A stretch of DNA of 64,000 nucleotides, from NCBI GenBank assembly GCA_949282195.1, contig CASDOW010000007.1, positions 36,145 through 100,144 on the forward strand. The letters are read 5' to 3'. The position numbers were made by a program, and so were the translations under genes. The notes beneath the pieces were generated by a model. The model ran no database searches. It worked only from the letters and a program-made list of their open reading frames with translations, and was not told the origin of the DNA. This document shows, piece by piece, positions 26,770 to 36,393 of the stretch. This stretch comes from an uncultured bacterium (GTDB taxonomy: Bacteria; Cyanobacteriota; Vampirovibrionia; Gastranaerophilales; Gastranaerophilaceae). Numbering within the stretch: position 1 is the first letter of the stretch; each line of letters begins with the position of its first letter.

Positions 26770-28518
26770 TTATTTTATTAATTTCTTGATATCATCAATA
26801 ATCTGATTTTCCTCTAAGCCAAACATTTTATATAGTTCATTTAATGGTACTCTGTCTGTAAACATTTTTTGTGCACCATAGTTTTTAACCTTCATAGAGC
26901 TTGTTGAATAAAATCTTGAGATTTTTTCGCCGAAACCGCCGTCTAAAACCCCGTCTTCAAGAGTAATTACAAGGTCATGAGTTTCTTTTAGATTATTCAA
27001 CATGTCTTTATCAACTCCTGTAATATAACAAGGATTAATTAAAGTAGCCTCAATATTTAATTCATCTTTTAATTTGTTTGAGATTTTTTCTCCTAAATTA
27101 AAGAAATTACCCAAAGCAATAATTGCAACTTTTTCACCCTTTTTAATCATCTTAAATTTGTTTAATTTTGAATAATCGGTTTTATCTTCAATTCCTGTTG
27201 ATTTAAGAGGAATAAAAGGTACTCTTATTGCTACAGGGTGCTCATTTTGATTATATGCCCAATTCAGCATTGCAAGATATTCTTCTTTATTTGTGGGTGC
27301 AAGATAAACTATATTTGGAATATTTGAAATTAGGGGAATATCAAATATTCCTAAGTGTGTAGCATCCATTGGGCCGATTGTGCCCCAAAAAACAAGAATT
27401 GTTGCACTTGTTTTATTAAGAGCTAAATCTTGAGATAATTGATCATATGTTCTTTGAATAAATGAGCTTAAAAGCGCTAAAACGGGTTTTGCTCCGCCTT
27501 TGGCCAGAGCTGAAGCATAAGCTATAGAATGTTCTTCAGAAATTGCTACATCGGTATAATTTTCACCCATTTTTTCTCTAAACTCAGGATAAAACCCGAC
27601 GGCTCCGGGAGTACCTGCCGTAATTGCTACAACGGGTTCGTTTTTTTCTTTTTTATTCAAAAGAAAATCTGTAGTAATTGATTCATAGGTTTCAATTGGT
27701 TTGCTTATTTCATCTTTTTTATCTAAAAAGCCGGCTAAATGCCAATGATAACATTCTTTATTTTCTTCTGCGGGTTTATAGCCTTTGCCTTTCAAGGTGT
27801 GAATATGAACAACAATCGGTTTATTAATATCTTTAACTGTCTTAAAAGCCTGAATTAAAGCTTCAATATTGTTCCCCTCTTCAACATACATATATTCAAA
27901 ACCAAGACTTTTAAAGAAATTATTTTGAGAATTTCCTTTTGTATTTCTTAATTCTTCAAGATTTTTATATAGTCCGCCATAATTTTCTGCGATTGACATT
28001 TCATTATCGTTAACCACTACTATGAAATTGCTGTTCAATTCTCCTGCGTTGTTTAAGCCTTCATATGCTTCGCCGCCTGAAAGCGAACCGTCACCAATTA
28101 AGGCTATGACATTATGTTTTTGACCCAAAATATCTCTTGCTTTAGCAAGACCTACTGCAAGTGAAATCGATGTTGAAGTATGACCTATGGTAAAATTATC
28201 GTGTTCACTTTCATCAGGGTTAAAATATCCGCTTATTGAATATTGATTGTTTATAAAGCCTTCTTTTCTTCCTGTTAACATTTTATGAGGGTAGCATTGA
28301 TGTGAAACATCAAAAACGAATTTATCACTTGGCGAATTAAAAACATAATGAAGAGCAATGGTTACCTCGACAATCCCTAAATCAGGACCCAAGTGTCCTC
28401 CTATATCGTTTACTCTTTTTAAAATGCCTTCTCTTATGTTTTGTGCTAAAATATCCATTTCGCCTAAGGGTAATTTTTTAACATCCTCGGGTGAATTAAT
28501 TTTGTCTATTATTTTCAT
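26770..28518 (-). CDS. dxs: 1-deoxy-D-xylulose-5-phosphate synthase (divergent, short form)
   Basis: Thiamine-diphosphate transketolase-fold enzyme making DXP for isoprenoids, and also the precursor used by PdxJ. The ThDP motif is GDGSLSGGEAYEGLNNAG...VVVNDNEMSIAEN, with HIGP-like GGHLGPDLG and FDVSHQCYPHKMLTGR. The C-terminal half has the pyrimidine-binding Glu region AISEEHSIAYASALAKGG and a transketolase C domain (TLEDGVLDGGFGEKI). At 582 aa it is about 40-50 residues shorter than E. coli Dxs, and the GKGYKPAEE block is followed by YHWH, where others have a shorter H-G stretch. Another ThDP enzyme of the same fold is possible. AAGGAG precedes the ATG; see the palindromic promoter at 28546-28574. 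Confidence 0.82.
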   Translation of the reverse strand: MKIIDKINSPEDVKKLPLGEMDILAQNIREGILKRVNDIGGHLGPDLGIVEVTIALHYVFNSPSDKFVFDVSHQCYPHKMLTGRKEGFINNQYSISGYFNPDESEHDNFTIGHTSTSISLAVGLAKARDILGQKHNVIALIGDGSLSGGEAYEGLNNAGELNSNFIVVVNDNEMSIAENYGGLYKNLEELRNTKGNSQNNFFKSLGFEYMYVEEGNNIEALIQAFKTVKDINKPIVVHIHTLKGKGYKPAEENKECYHWHLAGFLDKKDEISKPIETYESITTDFLLNKKEKNEPVVAITAGTPGAVGFYPEFREKMGENYTDVAISEEHSIAYASALAKGGAKPVLALLSSFIQRTYDQLSQDLALNKTSATILVFWGTIGPMDATHLGIFDIPLISNIPNIVYLAPTNKEEYLAMLNWAYNQNEHPVAIRVPFIPLKSTGIEDKTDYSKLNKFKMIKKGEKVAIIALGNFFNLGEKISNKLKDELNIEATLINPCYITGVDKDMLNNLKETHDLVITLEDGVLDGGFGEKISRFYSTSSMKVKNYGAQKMFTDRVPLNELYKMFGLEENQIIDDIKKLIK

Positions 28519-28545
28519 ATTACACTCCTTCTTGTATAAGCATAT

Positions 28546-28574
28546 TCTATACCTTAGAGTATACTCTAAGTCAA
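28546..28574 (-). promoter_or_regulatory. dxs promoter with perfect 18-bp palindromic operator
   Basis: On the minus strand, -35 TTGACT (28574-28569), 17-base spacer and -10 TATAGA (28551-28546). The spacer is occupied by the perfect palindrome CTTAGAGTATACTCTAAG (28553-28570), which overlaps both ends of the spacer and is well placed for a repressor. Confidence 0.75.
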
Positions 28575-28651
28575 ATGATTTTATTTAAATATATGGTATA
28601 TTTTTTAAAAATCATCTTATAATCTTGCTAAAAAGGTGAAGACAAATAAAC

Positions 28652-28682
28652 AAAAGCGCATGGGGATTATCCATGCGCTTTT
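28652..28682 (-). terminator. intrinsic terminator
   Basis: AAAAGCGCATGG/CCATGCGCTTTT stem with a 7-base loop, downstream of the Ala-rich small protein gene on the minus strand. The symmetric A/T tracts could also stop plus-strand transcription. Confidence 0.88.
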
Positions 28683-28706
28683 AAATAATTGATTTAAACT
28701 TATTAA

Positions 28707-29027
28707 TTAAGCTTGAGTAGCTGCTTCAGCTGCATCTGCTGCCGCATCTTTTGCATCAGCAATTACTTCAGCTGCTTTTTCTTTTTTTGGCAAGTGAGAA
28801 ACGATAGCATCTTTAATAGCGCCTGCTTTGGTTTTTACTGCATTAAAAATAATACCGTAACCAGCTTTAATTGCTTTTAAACCTTTAACATCAGGTTGTT
28901 TACCTTTTGCATAAGCAACAGCAGTAGTTGCAACTGCAGCAGCTGTAACAGCAGCACCGGCAACGACAGCAGCTTTTTTTGGTTTAGATAAATTGTTGAA
29001 AGCTTGAATTGGATGAATACCTGTCAT
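28707..29027 (-). CDS. Ala/Lys-rich small membrane-associated protein
   Basis: 106 aa, not recognised. One hydrophobic Ala/Val-rich segment (AAVVAGAAVTAAAVATTAVA, about residues 18-38) could span a membrane. The C-terminal 35 residues are an alanine-rich amphipathic helix (AAEVIADAKDAAADAAEAAT), similar in texture to phasins and LEA/histone-like tails but without a signature. The start at 29027 (MTGIHPIQAF) has an AAAGGA site. It has its own terminator and a 180-base divergent region upstream, so it looks like a separately expressed, possibly abundant protein. Confidence 0.6.
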   Translation of the reverse strand: MTGIHPIQAFNNLSKPKKAAVVAGAAVTAAAVATTAVAYAKGKQPDVKGLKAIKAGYGIIFNAVKTKAGAIKDAIVSHLPKKEKAAEVIADAKDAAADAAEAATQA

Positions 29028-29207
29028 AATTTTTTCCTTTATCTGTACTGTATAATTTACACGTCTACATTTTTAATAACAACACTGAATTTAAAAAATT
29101 GCTAGTTAGATTAAAATTTATTAACAATTTTTTACATGATATATTAATCTGAAATAAATTTCAACAAGAAAATTATTGTGTTAAGATTTTTTAATATGAG
29201 GTAAATT

Positions 29208-29696
29208 ATGACAGAAAATGAATTTAAAAAACATCTTGATGAAGGCATATACAACATTCAAGACGGCAACTATGAAAATGCAATAGAATTTATAACAAAA
29301 TCAATTGAGCTAAAAAACGATTTTGCGGTTTCGTATTTTTATAGAGCGGTTGCTTATCATGCGCTAAAAAAACTAAATGAAGCCATGCTTGATTATACAA
29401 AATCAATTAAACTTAACCCTAAAATGACGGATGCATATTTCAACAGAGCAAAAATTATCTTGGAAAATAATAACTCTGATGAAAATCAAGTAAATAAGGC
29501 AATTGAAGATTTAAATAAAGCTCTTGAATTGGATGAAAATTTTATTGATGCCCTTTTTGCCATGGCTGCTGCTCATAAGAAATTAAAAAATTACCATAAA
29601 TCGCTTGAATATCTTGAAAGACTTTTAAAGCTTGAGCCTGAAGCAATCCATGCAAAAGCATTAAAAAAACTTATTTTACAAAAATATATTATATAA
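29208..29696 (+). CDS. TPR-repeat protein
   Basis: 162 aa, at least three tetratricopeptide repeats: GIYNIQDGNYENAIEFITKSIEL, YFYRAVAYHALKKLNEAMLDYTKSI-type and the C-terminal ALFAMAAAHKKLKNYHKSLEYLERLLKLEP (quoted in parts). The canonical A-x-A/P positions mark the helix pairs. No signal peptide, so probably cytoplasmic. TPR proteins act as adaptors; the partner is unknown. GAGG lies 8 bases before the ATG. A small hairpin at 29721 ends the gene. Confidence 0.8.
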   Translation: MTENEFKKHLDEGIYNIQDGNYENAIEFITKSIELKNDFAVSYFYRAVAYHALKKLNEAMLDYTKSIKLNPKMTDAYFNRAKIILENNNSDENQVNKAIEDLNKALELDENFIDALFAMAAAHKKLKNYHKSLEYLERLLKLEPEAIHAKALKKLILQKYII

Positions 29697-29720
29697 AAAA
29701 TTAACAATACTAAATACATT

Positions 29721-29739
29721 ATGACAAAGCGTCATTTTT
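29721..29739 (+). terminator. weak intrinsic terminator
   Basis: Short ATGAC/GTCAT stem with an AAAGC loop followed by a T run, after the TPR gene. Confidence 0.5.
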
Positions 29740-29787
29740 AATATATTATATTCTTATCAGGATTATATTTTGGAGGAAAGTTTAAAA

Positions 29788-30648
29788 ATGGGATATGAAA
29801 TTCTATACAAAAAAGAATTATGTACTAATCAATTTGAAATAAAAGTAAAAGCCCCTTTTATCACTAAAAACGCAAAAGCAGGGCAATTTATTATTTTGAG
29901 AACAGATAAAAACTCTGAACGTATCCCATTAACTATTGCTGATTACGACAGACAAAATGAAATCTTGACCATTGTTTATATGGCTGTCGGCTATACTACA
30001 AAAAAACTTGCCTCTCTTGATGTGGGCGATTATATTGAAGATATTGTGGGACCTTTAGGATGTCCTACTCATATTGAAAAATACGGAACAGTAATTTGTG
30101 TTGCAGGCGGTTACGGTGCCGCACCTTGCTATTTAATTGCAAAGGCATTTAAAGAAGCAGGAAACAAAGTGCATATGGTTATGGGCGCAAGAACAAAAGA
30201 TTTAATCTTCTGGGAAGATAAAATGAAACATGCTTGTTCTGAATTACACATAACAACAGATGACGGTTCATATGGAATTAAAGGCTTTACAACCAATGTT
30301 GCAAAAGAAATTATTGACAAAGAAAAAGTTGATTATGTTATCGCAGTTGGTCCCATGCCAATGATGAGAGCAGTAGCAGAGTTAACTCGCCCATACAAAA
30401 TCAAAACCGAAGCTTCAATGAATCCTATTATGGTTGACGGAACAGGCATGTGCGGAGCTTGCAGATTAACTGTTGGCAATGAAGTTAAATTTGCCTGCGT
30501 AGACGGTCCTGATTTTGACGCTCATTTAATCGATTTTGATGAAGTAATCAACAGAACAAGAATCTATAAACAAGAAGAAAAAAGATGCGACGAAACTAAA
30601 TGTAATTTAATCAAAAAAGGTATAGAATTAGAAAACGCACGAGTATAA
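29788..30648 (+). CDS. ferredoxin-NADP reductase alpha-like FAD/2Fe-2S subunit (NfnA/SudB family)
   Basis: PyrK/SudB/NfnA-type electron-transfer flavoprotein, 286 aa. An FAD-binding barrel (RIPLTIADYDRQNE) precedes an NAD-binding domain with VCVAGGYGAAPCYLIAKA. The C-terminus has the iron-sulfur cluster block DGTGMCGACRLTVG plus FACVDGPDFDAH, which is diagnostic of the SudB/NfnA group over PyrK. It would pass electrons between NAD(P)H and ferredoxin. The usual NfnB/GltA-like partner gene is not adjacent; instead a 60-aa Cys-rich protein and leuC follow. ATG 29788 is chosen because GGAGG lies 11 bases upstream. Confidence 0.85.
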   Translation: MGYEILYKKELCTNQFEIKVKAPFITKNAKAGQFIILRTDKNSERIPLTIADYDRQNEILTIVYMAVGYTTKKLASLDVGDYIEDIVGPLGCPTHIEKYGTVICVAGGYGAAPCYLIAKAFKEAGNKVHMVMGARTKDLIFWEDKMKHACSELHITTDDGSYGIKGFTTNVAKEIIDKEKVDYVIAVGPMPMMRAVAELTRPYKIKTEASMNPIMVDGTGMCGACRLTVGNEVKFACVDGPDFDAHLIDFDEVINRTRIYKQEEKRCDETKCNLIKKGIELENARV

Positions 30649-30659
30649 AGGTATTAATC

Positions 30660-30842
30660 ATGTCAGCAGAAATCAACAGAAAGAAAATTCCATATTGCCC
30701 GCTTATGTCTGCGGGTAATCAAGATTGCAGGGTATGCTTACAAGAAAGCTGTGCTTGGTATGTACACAGTGCAAGGTCATGTGCTGCATATGTTATAGCT
30801 CATAATAATCTTTTGGATATAAAATCAAAACAAGGAAAATAA
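30660..30842 (+). CDS. 60-aa cysteine-rich protein, possible metal or Fe-S binder
   Basis: Short but convincing gene: it fits in a tight operon between the NfnA-like gene (11-base gap) and leuC (one-base gap). It has five Cys in the pattern YCPLMS...[23 protein letters not shown]. Small proteins with this CPLMS/C-x2-C/CAWY pattern are seen as conserved hypotheticals in anaerobes. Metal or Fe-S binding is inferred from the Cys spacing. Possible partner of the flavoprotein upstream or of the Fe-S dehydratase downstream. Confidence 0.7.
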   Translation: MSAEINRKKIPYCPLMSAGNQDCRVCLQESCAWYVHSARSCAAYVIAHNNLLDIKSKQGK

Positions 30843-30843
30843 A

Positions 30844-32118
30844 ATGCAAACAAAGCCAATGACAATAACAGAAAAAATATTTGCACTGCATGCCAATAAG
30901 GACTACGTGCAAGCAGGAGATTTATTGGAAGCAAATATTGATATAACATTGGCAAACGATATTACAGGGCCAATTGCAATTGAAGTTTTCAATAAAATCG
31001 GTTTAAATTCTGTTTTTGATAAATCAAGAGTGGTTTTAGTTCCTGATCATTTTACTCCCAATAAAGATATAAAATCCGCCATTCAAGCAAAGATTTTAAG
31101 AGATTTTACCAAAGAACAAGATTTATTTCATAAATTTGATGTTGGTTCAATGGGTATTGAGCATGCTCTTTTACCTGAAAAAGGAATTGTTACATCCGGA
31201 GATTTAATTATAGGGGCTGATTCTCATACTTGTACTTATGGCGCCTTGGGAGCTTTTTCGACAGGTGTCGGTTCTACTGATTTAGGCTGTGCAATGGCGT
31301 CAGGTTCAACTTGGTTTAAAGTACCTTCTGCAATTAAGGTAATATTTAACGGTAAATTAAATAAATATGTAACCGCAAAAGATTTAATTCTTCATCTTAT
31401 TGGTGATATTGGAGTTGACGGTGCTTTATATAAAACCCTTGAATTCAGTGGTGACGCAATAAAAACCATGGACATGGACGGTAGATTTACTATTTGTAAT
31501 ATGGCGATTGAAGCAGGCGCTAAAAACGGCATAATTGAGCCTGATGAAATCACAAAAGAGTATTTAAAAAATCGTTCAATAAGAGAGCCTTTATTTTTAA
31601 AAAGCGACGAAGGCGCGAATTACGAGCGGATTATTGAATATGATGTTTCAAAAATTGAACCTACGGTTGCTTATCCGCATTTGCCTGAAAATACTCATTC
31701 GATTTCTGAAGCAATAAAAGATAATATTAAAATCAATCAGGTTGTTATAGGAAGCTGCACAAACGGACGTTTGGAAGATATTAAAATGGCGGCAGAAATT
31801 TTGAAAAACAGAAAAGTTCACCCCGATGTCCGTTTGATTGTATTTCCTGCAACACAAGATATAATTTTAAAATCAATCGAGCTAGGCTACTATCAAACTT
31901 TAATTGAGTCAGGAGCTGCAATTTCAACTCCGACTTGCGGGCCATGCTTGGGCGGACACTGTGGAATTTTAGCACCTGACGAAGTTTGTATTTCTACAAC
32001 AAATCGAAATTTTGTAGGCAGAATGGGTGATACAAGTTCTAAAATATACCTTGCAAGTCCTTATATTGCGGCTGCAAGCGCTGTAAAAGGCCGAATTGCA
32101 AGCGTTGAGGAACTTTAA
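30844..32118 (+). CDS. leuC: 3-isopropylmalate dehydratase large subunit, LeuC2 type
   Basis: Aconitase-family [4Fe-4S] hydro-lyase of leucine synthesis. Hallmarks are [31 protein letters not shown], and the three cluster Cys in VIGSCTNGR and TCGPCLGG, with the C-terminal [10 protein letters not shown]. The 424-aa length and DHFxPNKD motif match the archaeal-like LeuC2 group, not the 465-aa E. coli form. The small subunit gene leuD is not next to it. In the same operon as an NfnA-like flavoprotein and a PBP4-type gene (two-base gap downstream). Confidence 0.88.
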   Translation: MQTKPMTITEKIFALHANKDYVQAGDLLEANIDITLANDITGPIAIEVFNKIGLNSVFDKSRVVLVPDHFTPNKDIKSAIQAKILRDFTKEQDLFHKFDVGSMGIEHALLPEKGIVTSGDLIIGADSHTCTYGALGAFSTGVGSTDLGCAMASGSTWFKVPSAIKVIFNGKLNKYVTAKDLILHLIGDIGVDGALYKTLEFSGDAIKTMDMDGRFTICNMAIEAGAKNGIIEPDEITKEYLKNRSIREPLFLKSDEGANYERIIEYDVSKIEPTVAYPHLPENTHSISEAIKDNIKINQVVIGSCTNGRLEDIKMAAEILKNRKVHPDVRLIVFPATQDIILKSIELGYYQTLIESGAAISTPTCGPCLGGHCGILAPDEVCISTTNRNFVGRMGDTSSKIYLASPYIAAASAVKGRIASVEEL

Positions 32119-32120
32119 GA

Positions 32121-33458
32121 ATGAAAAAAATTTTTATTGTATTATTTGCACTGATTTCTTTTACTCTTTCAACACCTGCGAACAATATTGATAAGTGCAT
32201 AAATGATGCAAACTTTGAACTAAAATCGACAGTGGGCGTTTATGTTGAAAACACTGATAAGAATAGCGTTGTATACAAAAAAAATGAACAAAAACTTTTA
32301 AATCCTGCAAGCACTCTAAAACTATTAACTTTTGGCGCAAGTTATATTGTTTTAAAAGATGATTATGAATTTAAAACCGCGCTTTATAAAGATGATAAAA
32401 ATAATATTTATTTAAAATTATCCGGCGATACTCTTTTATCTCAAGATGATTTGAATGAATTATTTTCAAAATTAAAAGCCAATTTTGACGTTGCAAAAAT
32501 AAATAATATCTATATTGATGATACGATAATAGATAAAACTCCTTATCCTAAAGGCTGGATGGAAGAAGATACTTGGCCTAATCAAAGAGCAATAACACCA
32601 TATATTATCAACAAAAACACAACGCAAATAGCAATTAAACGCTCAAGCCTTGCAACCAAAGTAGATATAATTCAAAATGACGATTATAAAATTCCGATTA
32701 TTAATGAACTTATTCTTTCCGACAAACAAAATATTGAAATAAAAAGACTTTATGGCGAAAATTCTTCAATAGTCAATTTTCAAGGTACGGTTGTAAATGA
32801 TGAAATTATTAATTTACCCGTATTAAATCCTGAAATAAATTTCAATATAAAAATTCAAAATGCAATAAAGAAAAACGATATCAAATTTTTCAAAAAAATT
32901 ACGGCTAGAGAAATGCCAAACAATACAAAAATGCTGGCTTTTGTAAGTCATAATATTAAGGAAGTTTCAAGAGATATCTTATATAATTCTGATAATTTTT
33001 CAGCAGAAGTTGTATTTAAGGTTGCTGCAGCAAAATATACAAATTACAAAAAAAGCGCAACCTTGGATGACGCAATAAAAATGTTTAATGATGTATATTC
33101 CGAATACTTGACAGAAGGTATCGTGATTGCGGACGGAAGCGGTGTATCAAGATATAATCTTTTAAATTGTGAATTTATTGTTAAATGTTTTTCTAAACTT
33201 TTAAAAGAAACAAATATCAAAGATTTAATGGTTGGTGCTGATGAAGGCACAATGAAAGACAGGTTGATTTTATTAAAAGACAATTTAAAAGTAAAAACAG
33301 GAACGCTTTCTAATATGTCATCAATAGTCGGTATATTAAAAACAAGAAAAGACAGAAATCTTGCTTTTTGTATAATAGTTCAAAATTCGCCAAAAAGAAA
33401 AGCAATTTTGAAAAACTTTGAAGACACCCTTATTGCTCTTTTATACAGAAAATATTAA
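32121..33458 (+). CDS. dacB: D-alanyl-D-alanine carboxypeptidase/endopeptidase, PBP4 (S13) family
   Basis: Periplasmic peptidoglycan-trimming enzyme, 445 aa. A signal peptide (MKKIFIVLFALISFTLSTPA) is followed by the active-site Ser-x-x-Lys in NPASTLKLLTF. The second motif region is DGSGVSRYN, and the third is VKTGTLS (KTG). The insertion domain between the first two motifs, typical of S13 enzymes, is present. It starts two bases after leuC, and ends convergent with the patatin gene, two bases apart. Confidence 0.88.
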   Translation: MKKIFIVLFALISFTLSTPANNIDKCINDANFELKSTVGVYVENTDKNSVVYKKNEQKLLNPASTLKLLTFGASYIVLKDDYEFKTALYKDDKNNIYLKLSGDTLLSQDDLNELFSKLKANFDVAKINNIYIDDTIIDKTPYPKGWMEEDTWPNQRAITPYIINKNTTQIAIKRSSLATKVDIIQNDDYKIPIINELILSDKQNIEIKRLYGENSSIVNFQGTVVNDEIINLPVLNPEINFNIKIQNAIKKNDIKFFKKITAREMPNNTKMLAFVSHNIKEVSRDILYNSDNFSAEVVFKVAAAKYTNYKKSATLDDAIKMFNDVYSEYLTEGIVIADGSGVSRYNLLNCEFIVKCFSKLLKETNIKDLMVGADEGTMKDRLILLKDNLKVKTGTLSNMSSIVGILKTRKDRNLAFCIIVQNSPKRKAILKNFEDTLIALLYRKY

Positions 33459-33460
33459 TT

Positions 33461-34636
33461 TTAATTTTCAATTCTTTGCGCGACTTGTTTATTTATATCA
33501 ATAAGTTGTTTTGATAAGTTTTCTTTTTTAGATAATATAGCGGATTTAATTCCAAGAATATTAATTTTTTTATAGTTTTTTGCGTAATTTTCTTTAAAAT
33601 CCAATATTTTACAGTAGATTTTTGTATCCAAATATTGTTTTTGTTCGCAAAGAAATACAAAAATTTCGCATAAATATAAATAAGAATTTATAATGTTTGT
33701 TTTTGAAAATTCTTTTTGGAATTTCACCAGTAATTTCAAAAGCTCTTTGTATTTCTCGGTAATTATTTTTCTTTTTTGAGGCAAATATTCAATCAGATAT
33801 TGTTTTGTTGATTTATAGCCTATATCAAATAGTTCTTGTTTTTTCTCTCTTGGCATTAAAAAATCAACAACAGAAACATCCGGAGTATTAATTTTAATGT
33901 AGTCAAATTTATCTTTTTCTTTGTATAAATCTATAATATAATCTGTTGCAAAGCCTGAAATTGCGTTATATACACGATTTAAATATTCAATTGAATTATA
34001 GATTTTTTTAGGAGTCTCATTATCTTCCAATCTAAACTCTAATATTCTTTCATCAAGATTTTTAATTGTATTGCTAACTCTCCACAAGGGCGTTGATTTT
34101 AATAAATCTCCGTCAACAATTAAAGAGTCCTCTTGTTCTAAAGGAGTAAATAATCCCGGCATGGATACACTGGCTCTGACTGCTTGTGCTATTTCAAAAT
34201 CGGGAGTTTTTTCGCAAGAAAACTCTTTAAATTTTAAATTAGTTAAATCAACAGAATAAATCACAAGCTTGTTTTTAATATCGCAAAATTTAACAGGCGG
34301 CATCTTGTCTTTTTCGTATATTTCGCCATAATATTTTCGCTCAAGTTGTTCTTTTATCCAATCATAAAAGATTTTTCCTTTTGAAATGGCTAAGTCTTTT
34401 TTAAAATCTATATTGATATCGATAAACATTTCAAAACCGGTTTTAGCAAGTATCTCATACACTTCATCATATGTATAATTAAGAGCAATCAAAGAGGCAA
34501 AGACGGCTCCGATTGAACTTCCTGCATATCCTGTTAATTTGATATTGTTTTCCATTATTGCTTTATATGCACCGCAATAGCAAATTCCCCTAATTCCGCC
34601 GCCGCCAAATATTGCAAAATATTCATTGTCTTTCAT
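33461..34636 (-). CDS. patatin-like phospholipase
   Basis: Lipid acyl hydrolase, 391 aa. The oxyanion-hole motif GGGGIRG (residues about 10-16), nucleophile elbow GSSIG (Ser about 40) and catalytic Asp in VDGDLLKS complete the Ser-Asp dyad. The C-terminal ~130 residues are helical and not part of the core fold. No signal peptide is present, so it acts in the cytoplasm, at the inner membrane, or is exported by another route. It lies 3 bases after motB on the minus strand, so it is probably co-transcribed with the stator genes; a functional link is not evident. Confidence 0.85.
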   Translation of the reverse strand: MKDNEYFAIFGGGGIRGICYCGAYKAIMENNIKLTGYAGSSIGAVFASLIALNYTYDEVYEILAKTGFEMFIDINIDFKKDLAISKGKIFYDWIKEQLERKYYGEIYEKDKMPPVKFCDIKNKLVIYSVDLTNLKFKEFSCEKTPDFEIAQAVRASVSMPGLFTPLEQEDSLIVDGDLLKSTPLWRVSNTIKNLDERILEFRLEDNETPKKIYNSIEYLNRVYNAISGFATDYIIDLYKEKDKFDYIKINTPDVSVVDFLMPREKKQELFDIGYKSTKQYLIEYLPQKRKIITEKYKELLKLLVKFQKEFSKTNIINSYLYLCEIFVFLCEQKQYLDTKIYCKILDFKENYAKNYKKINILGIKSAILSKKENLSKQLIDINKQVAQRIEN

Positions 34637-34639
34637 AGT

Positions 34640-35623
34640 CTACTCCATAAACTCAGGTTTTTTGCTATCTTGAGTATAATCTTCTTTGTCTAAATTTTTT
34701 AAACGCTGATTTTCGTTTTCATAACGTCCCGATATATCAATAACATTATTTAAAAGTTCCTTATCGTTGCCTACAAGATTTTCAATAGCTTCAGAAGGCT
34801 GTATTCTTTTATTTAGCTGTTCTTTCTTTTGCATTATTTTTGCATCTTTAAGAATTTCTTGCATGTTTTTATCTGATAAGGTTTTGAATATATTTTTAAG
34901 GATTACAATTTCAACCCTTCTGTTTTTTGCTCTGTTTTGAGGAGTTGAATTAGAAGCAACTGGAACTGTATCAGCAAAACCTGTTGCGTTAAATAGTTTT
35001 GGATTAAATCCGCTGTTATAAATTAAAAATCTTACAACAGAACAAGCCCTTGCTGAAGATAATTCCCAGTTTGAAGGATATTTTGCCTTGTTTGAAACGG
35101 GATTTGAATCTGTATGACCTTCGACTTGGATATAATGAATAGAAAATTTTTGTTTTATTATATTTGCGACTATGGCAAGTGTTTCTTTTGATTTTTGTGT
35201 TAATTCGGCTGTTCCTGATTCAAATTGCATAGCATGTTCGCTAAATCTGATTACAAGACCTTTTTCATCAATTTCAGCGCTTATTCCGTCTTGTTTTAAT
35301 TTATCTATATTTTCTTTTATTTCTTCATAAGAAGATTGTTCGTATTTTTGACTCATATATTCAAGCATTAAAGGGTTCATTGCGCCTTGCTGTCCGTCTA
35401 GGATTGAATTTTGACCGTCCATGATATTTTCTTGATTATCAAAAATATTTTGGCTAAAAGCCTTTCTTAGCGCTTCTTCTATTCCTTTAAAAGAATTTAC
35501 GTCAGATTGAGCTAAGGCATACAATACAACAAAAGTTGCAAATAAAAGTGTCATAAAATCGGCATAAGACACAAGCCAACGTTCAAGATTTTCATGCTCT
35601 TCAGGCGGTTTCTTTCTTCCCAT
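34640..35623 (-). CDS. motB: flagellar stator protein MotB
   Basis: Peptidoglycan-anchored stator subunit. The single TM helix (YADFMTLLFATFVVLYALA) contains the essential Asp at residue 22. The periplasmic OmpA-like peptidoglycan-binding domain is at about residues 150-255, with VEGHTDSNPV, NWELSSARA and NRAKNRRVEIVIL. The C-terminal 60 residues are charged. Length is 327 aa. The start overlaps the motA stop by one base. No other flagellar genes are in the window, so whether the cell is flagellated is open; related OmpA-domain proteins work in other transport machines. Confidence 0.9.
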   Translation of the reverse strand: MGRKKPPEEHENLERWLVSYADFMTLLFATFVVLYALAQSDVNSFKGIEEALRKAFSQNIFDNQENIMDGQNSILDGQQGAMNPLMLEYMSQKYEQSSYEEIKENIDKLKQDGISAEIDEKGLVIRFSEHAMQFESGTAELTQKSKETLAIVANIIKQKFSIHYIQVEGHTDSNPVSNKAKYPSNWELSSARACSVVRFLIYNSGFNPKLFNATGFADTVPVASNSTPQNRAKNRRVEIVILKNIFKTLSDKNMQEILKDAKIMQKKEQLNKRIQPSEAIENLVGNDKELLNNVIDISGRYENENQRLKNLDKEDYTQDSKKPEFME

Positions 35624-36393
35624 TAAGCCTTAGCCTCTTTTTTTTCTTTTTTATCAACCAAGTAACATTCAAGTTTGCGTTCAATTAAAGCAGGGGATTC
35701 GCCTGCTTGAATAGATAAAATTCCTTCAATCATTAGCTCCATTGAAGTGAAAATTCTTGCATATTTTCTTTTTGCTCTTGTTGAATAAGGAATTGTAACA
35801 AGGTTTGCAACAACAAGACCATATATTGTAGCAACAAACGCAACAGCAATACCGGCACCTAATTTAGACGGGTCTGACAAATTTTGCATAACTTGAATTA
35901 ACCCTAATACCGCACCTATGATACCAAGAGTAGGAGAATATCCACCGGCAGATTCAAGGACTTTCGCCCCTGCGCCGATTTTTTCTTGCAATTGCGCCAA
36001 TTGCGTTTCCATCATGTCTTTTACAAGTGTCGGGTCAGCACCGTCTGCAACTGCTTCAAGCCCTAGCGTCAATAATGGGTGAGATGCGTTTTTAGCTTCT
36101 TTTTCTAAAACAATTACGCCTTCTTTTCTTGCTTTTTGTGCATAACCTACAATTTCAGCTATTAAAGTTTCGAGATTTGGCGCTTTTCCAAAATACACCA
36201 TATAGATACAATGTGCAGCTGTTTTAAAATCTTCAATCGGAAAACTTAAAAATACAGCACCTGCAGTACCTCCGACAACAATAAAAGCTGCCGTAATTTG
36301 AAGCAATTGCCCAATATTTCCGCCTTCGAGCGCTTGACCCAAAAGAATAAAAGTAATACCTAAAAACGTGCCTATTAGTGCTGCTATATCCAT
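35623..36393 (-). CDS. motA: flagellar stator protein MotA
   Basis: Four-TM ion-channel subunit of the flagellar motor, 256 aa. TM1-2 are near the N-terminus (IAALIGTFLGITFILLGQ, then ITAAFIVVGGTAGAVFLSF). The conserved late block SPTLGIIGAVLGLIQVM through IYGLVVANLVTIPYST includes the Pro that contacts the MotB Asp. The cytoplasmic loop carries the charged rotor-interaction region. AGGAG is 13 bases before the ATG, somewhat far. Pairs with motB by a one-base overlap. Confidence 0.92.
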   Translation of the reverse strand: MDIAALIGTFLGITFILLGQALEGGNIGQLLQITAAFIVVGGTAGAVFLSFPIEDFKTAAHCIYMVYFGKAPNLETLIAEIVGYAQKARKEGVIVLEKEAKNASHPLLTLGLEAVADGADPTLVKDMMETQLAQLQEKIGAGAKVLESAGGYSPTLGIIGAVLGLIQVMQNLSDPSKLGAGIAVAFVATIYGLVVANLVTIPYSTRAKRKYARIFTSMELMIEGILSIQAGESPALIERKLECYLVDKKEKKEAKA

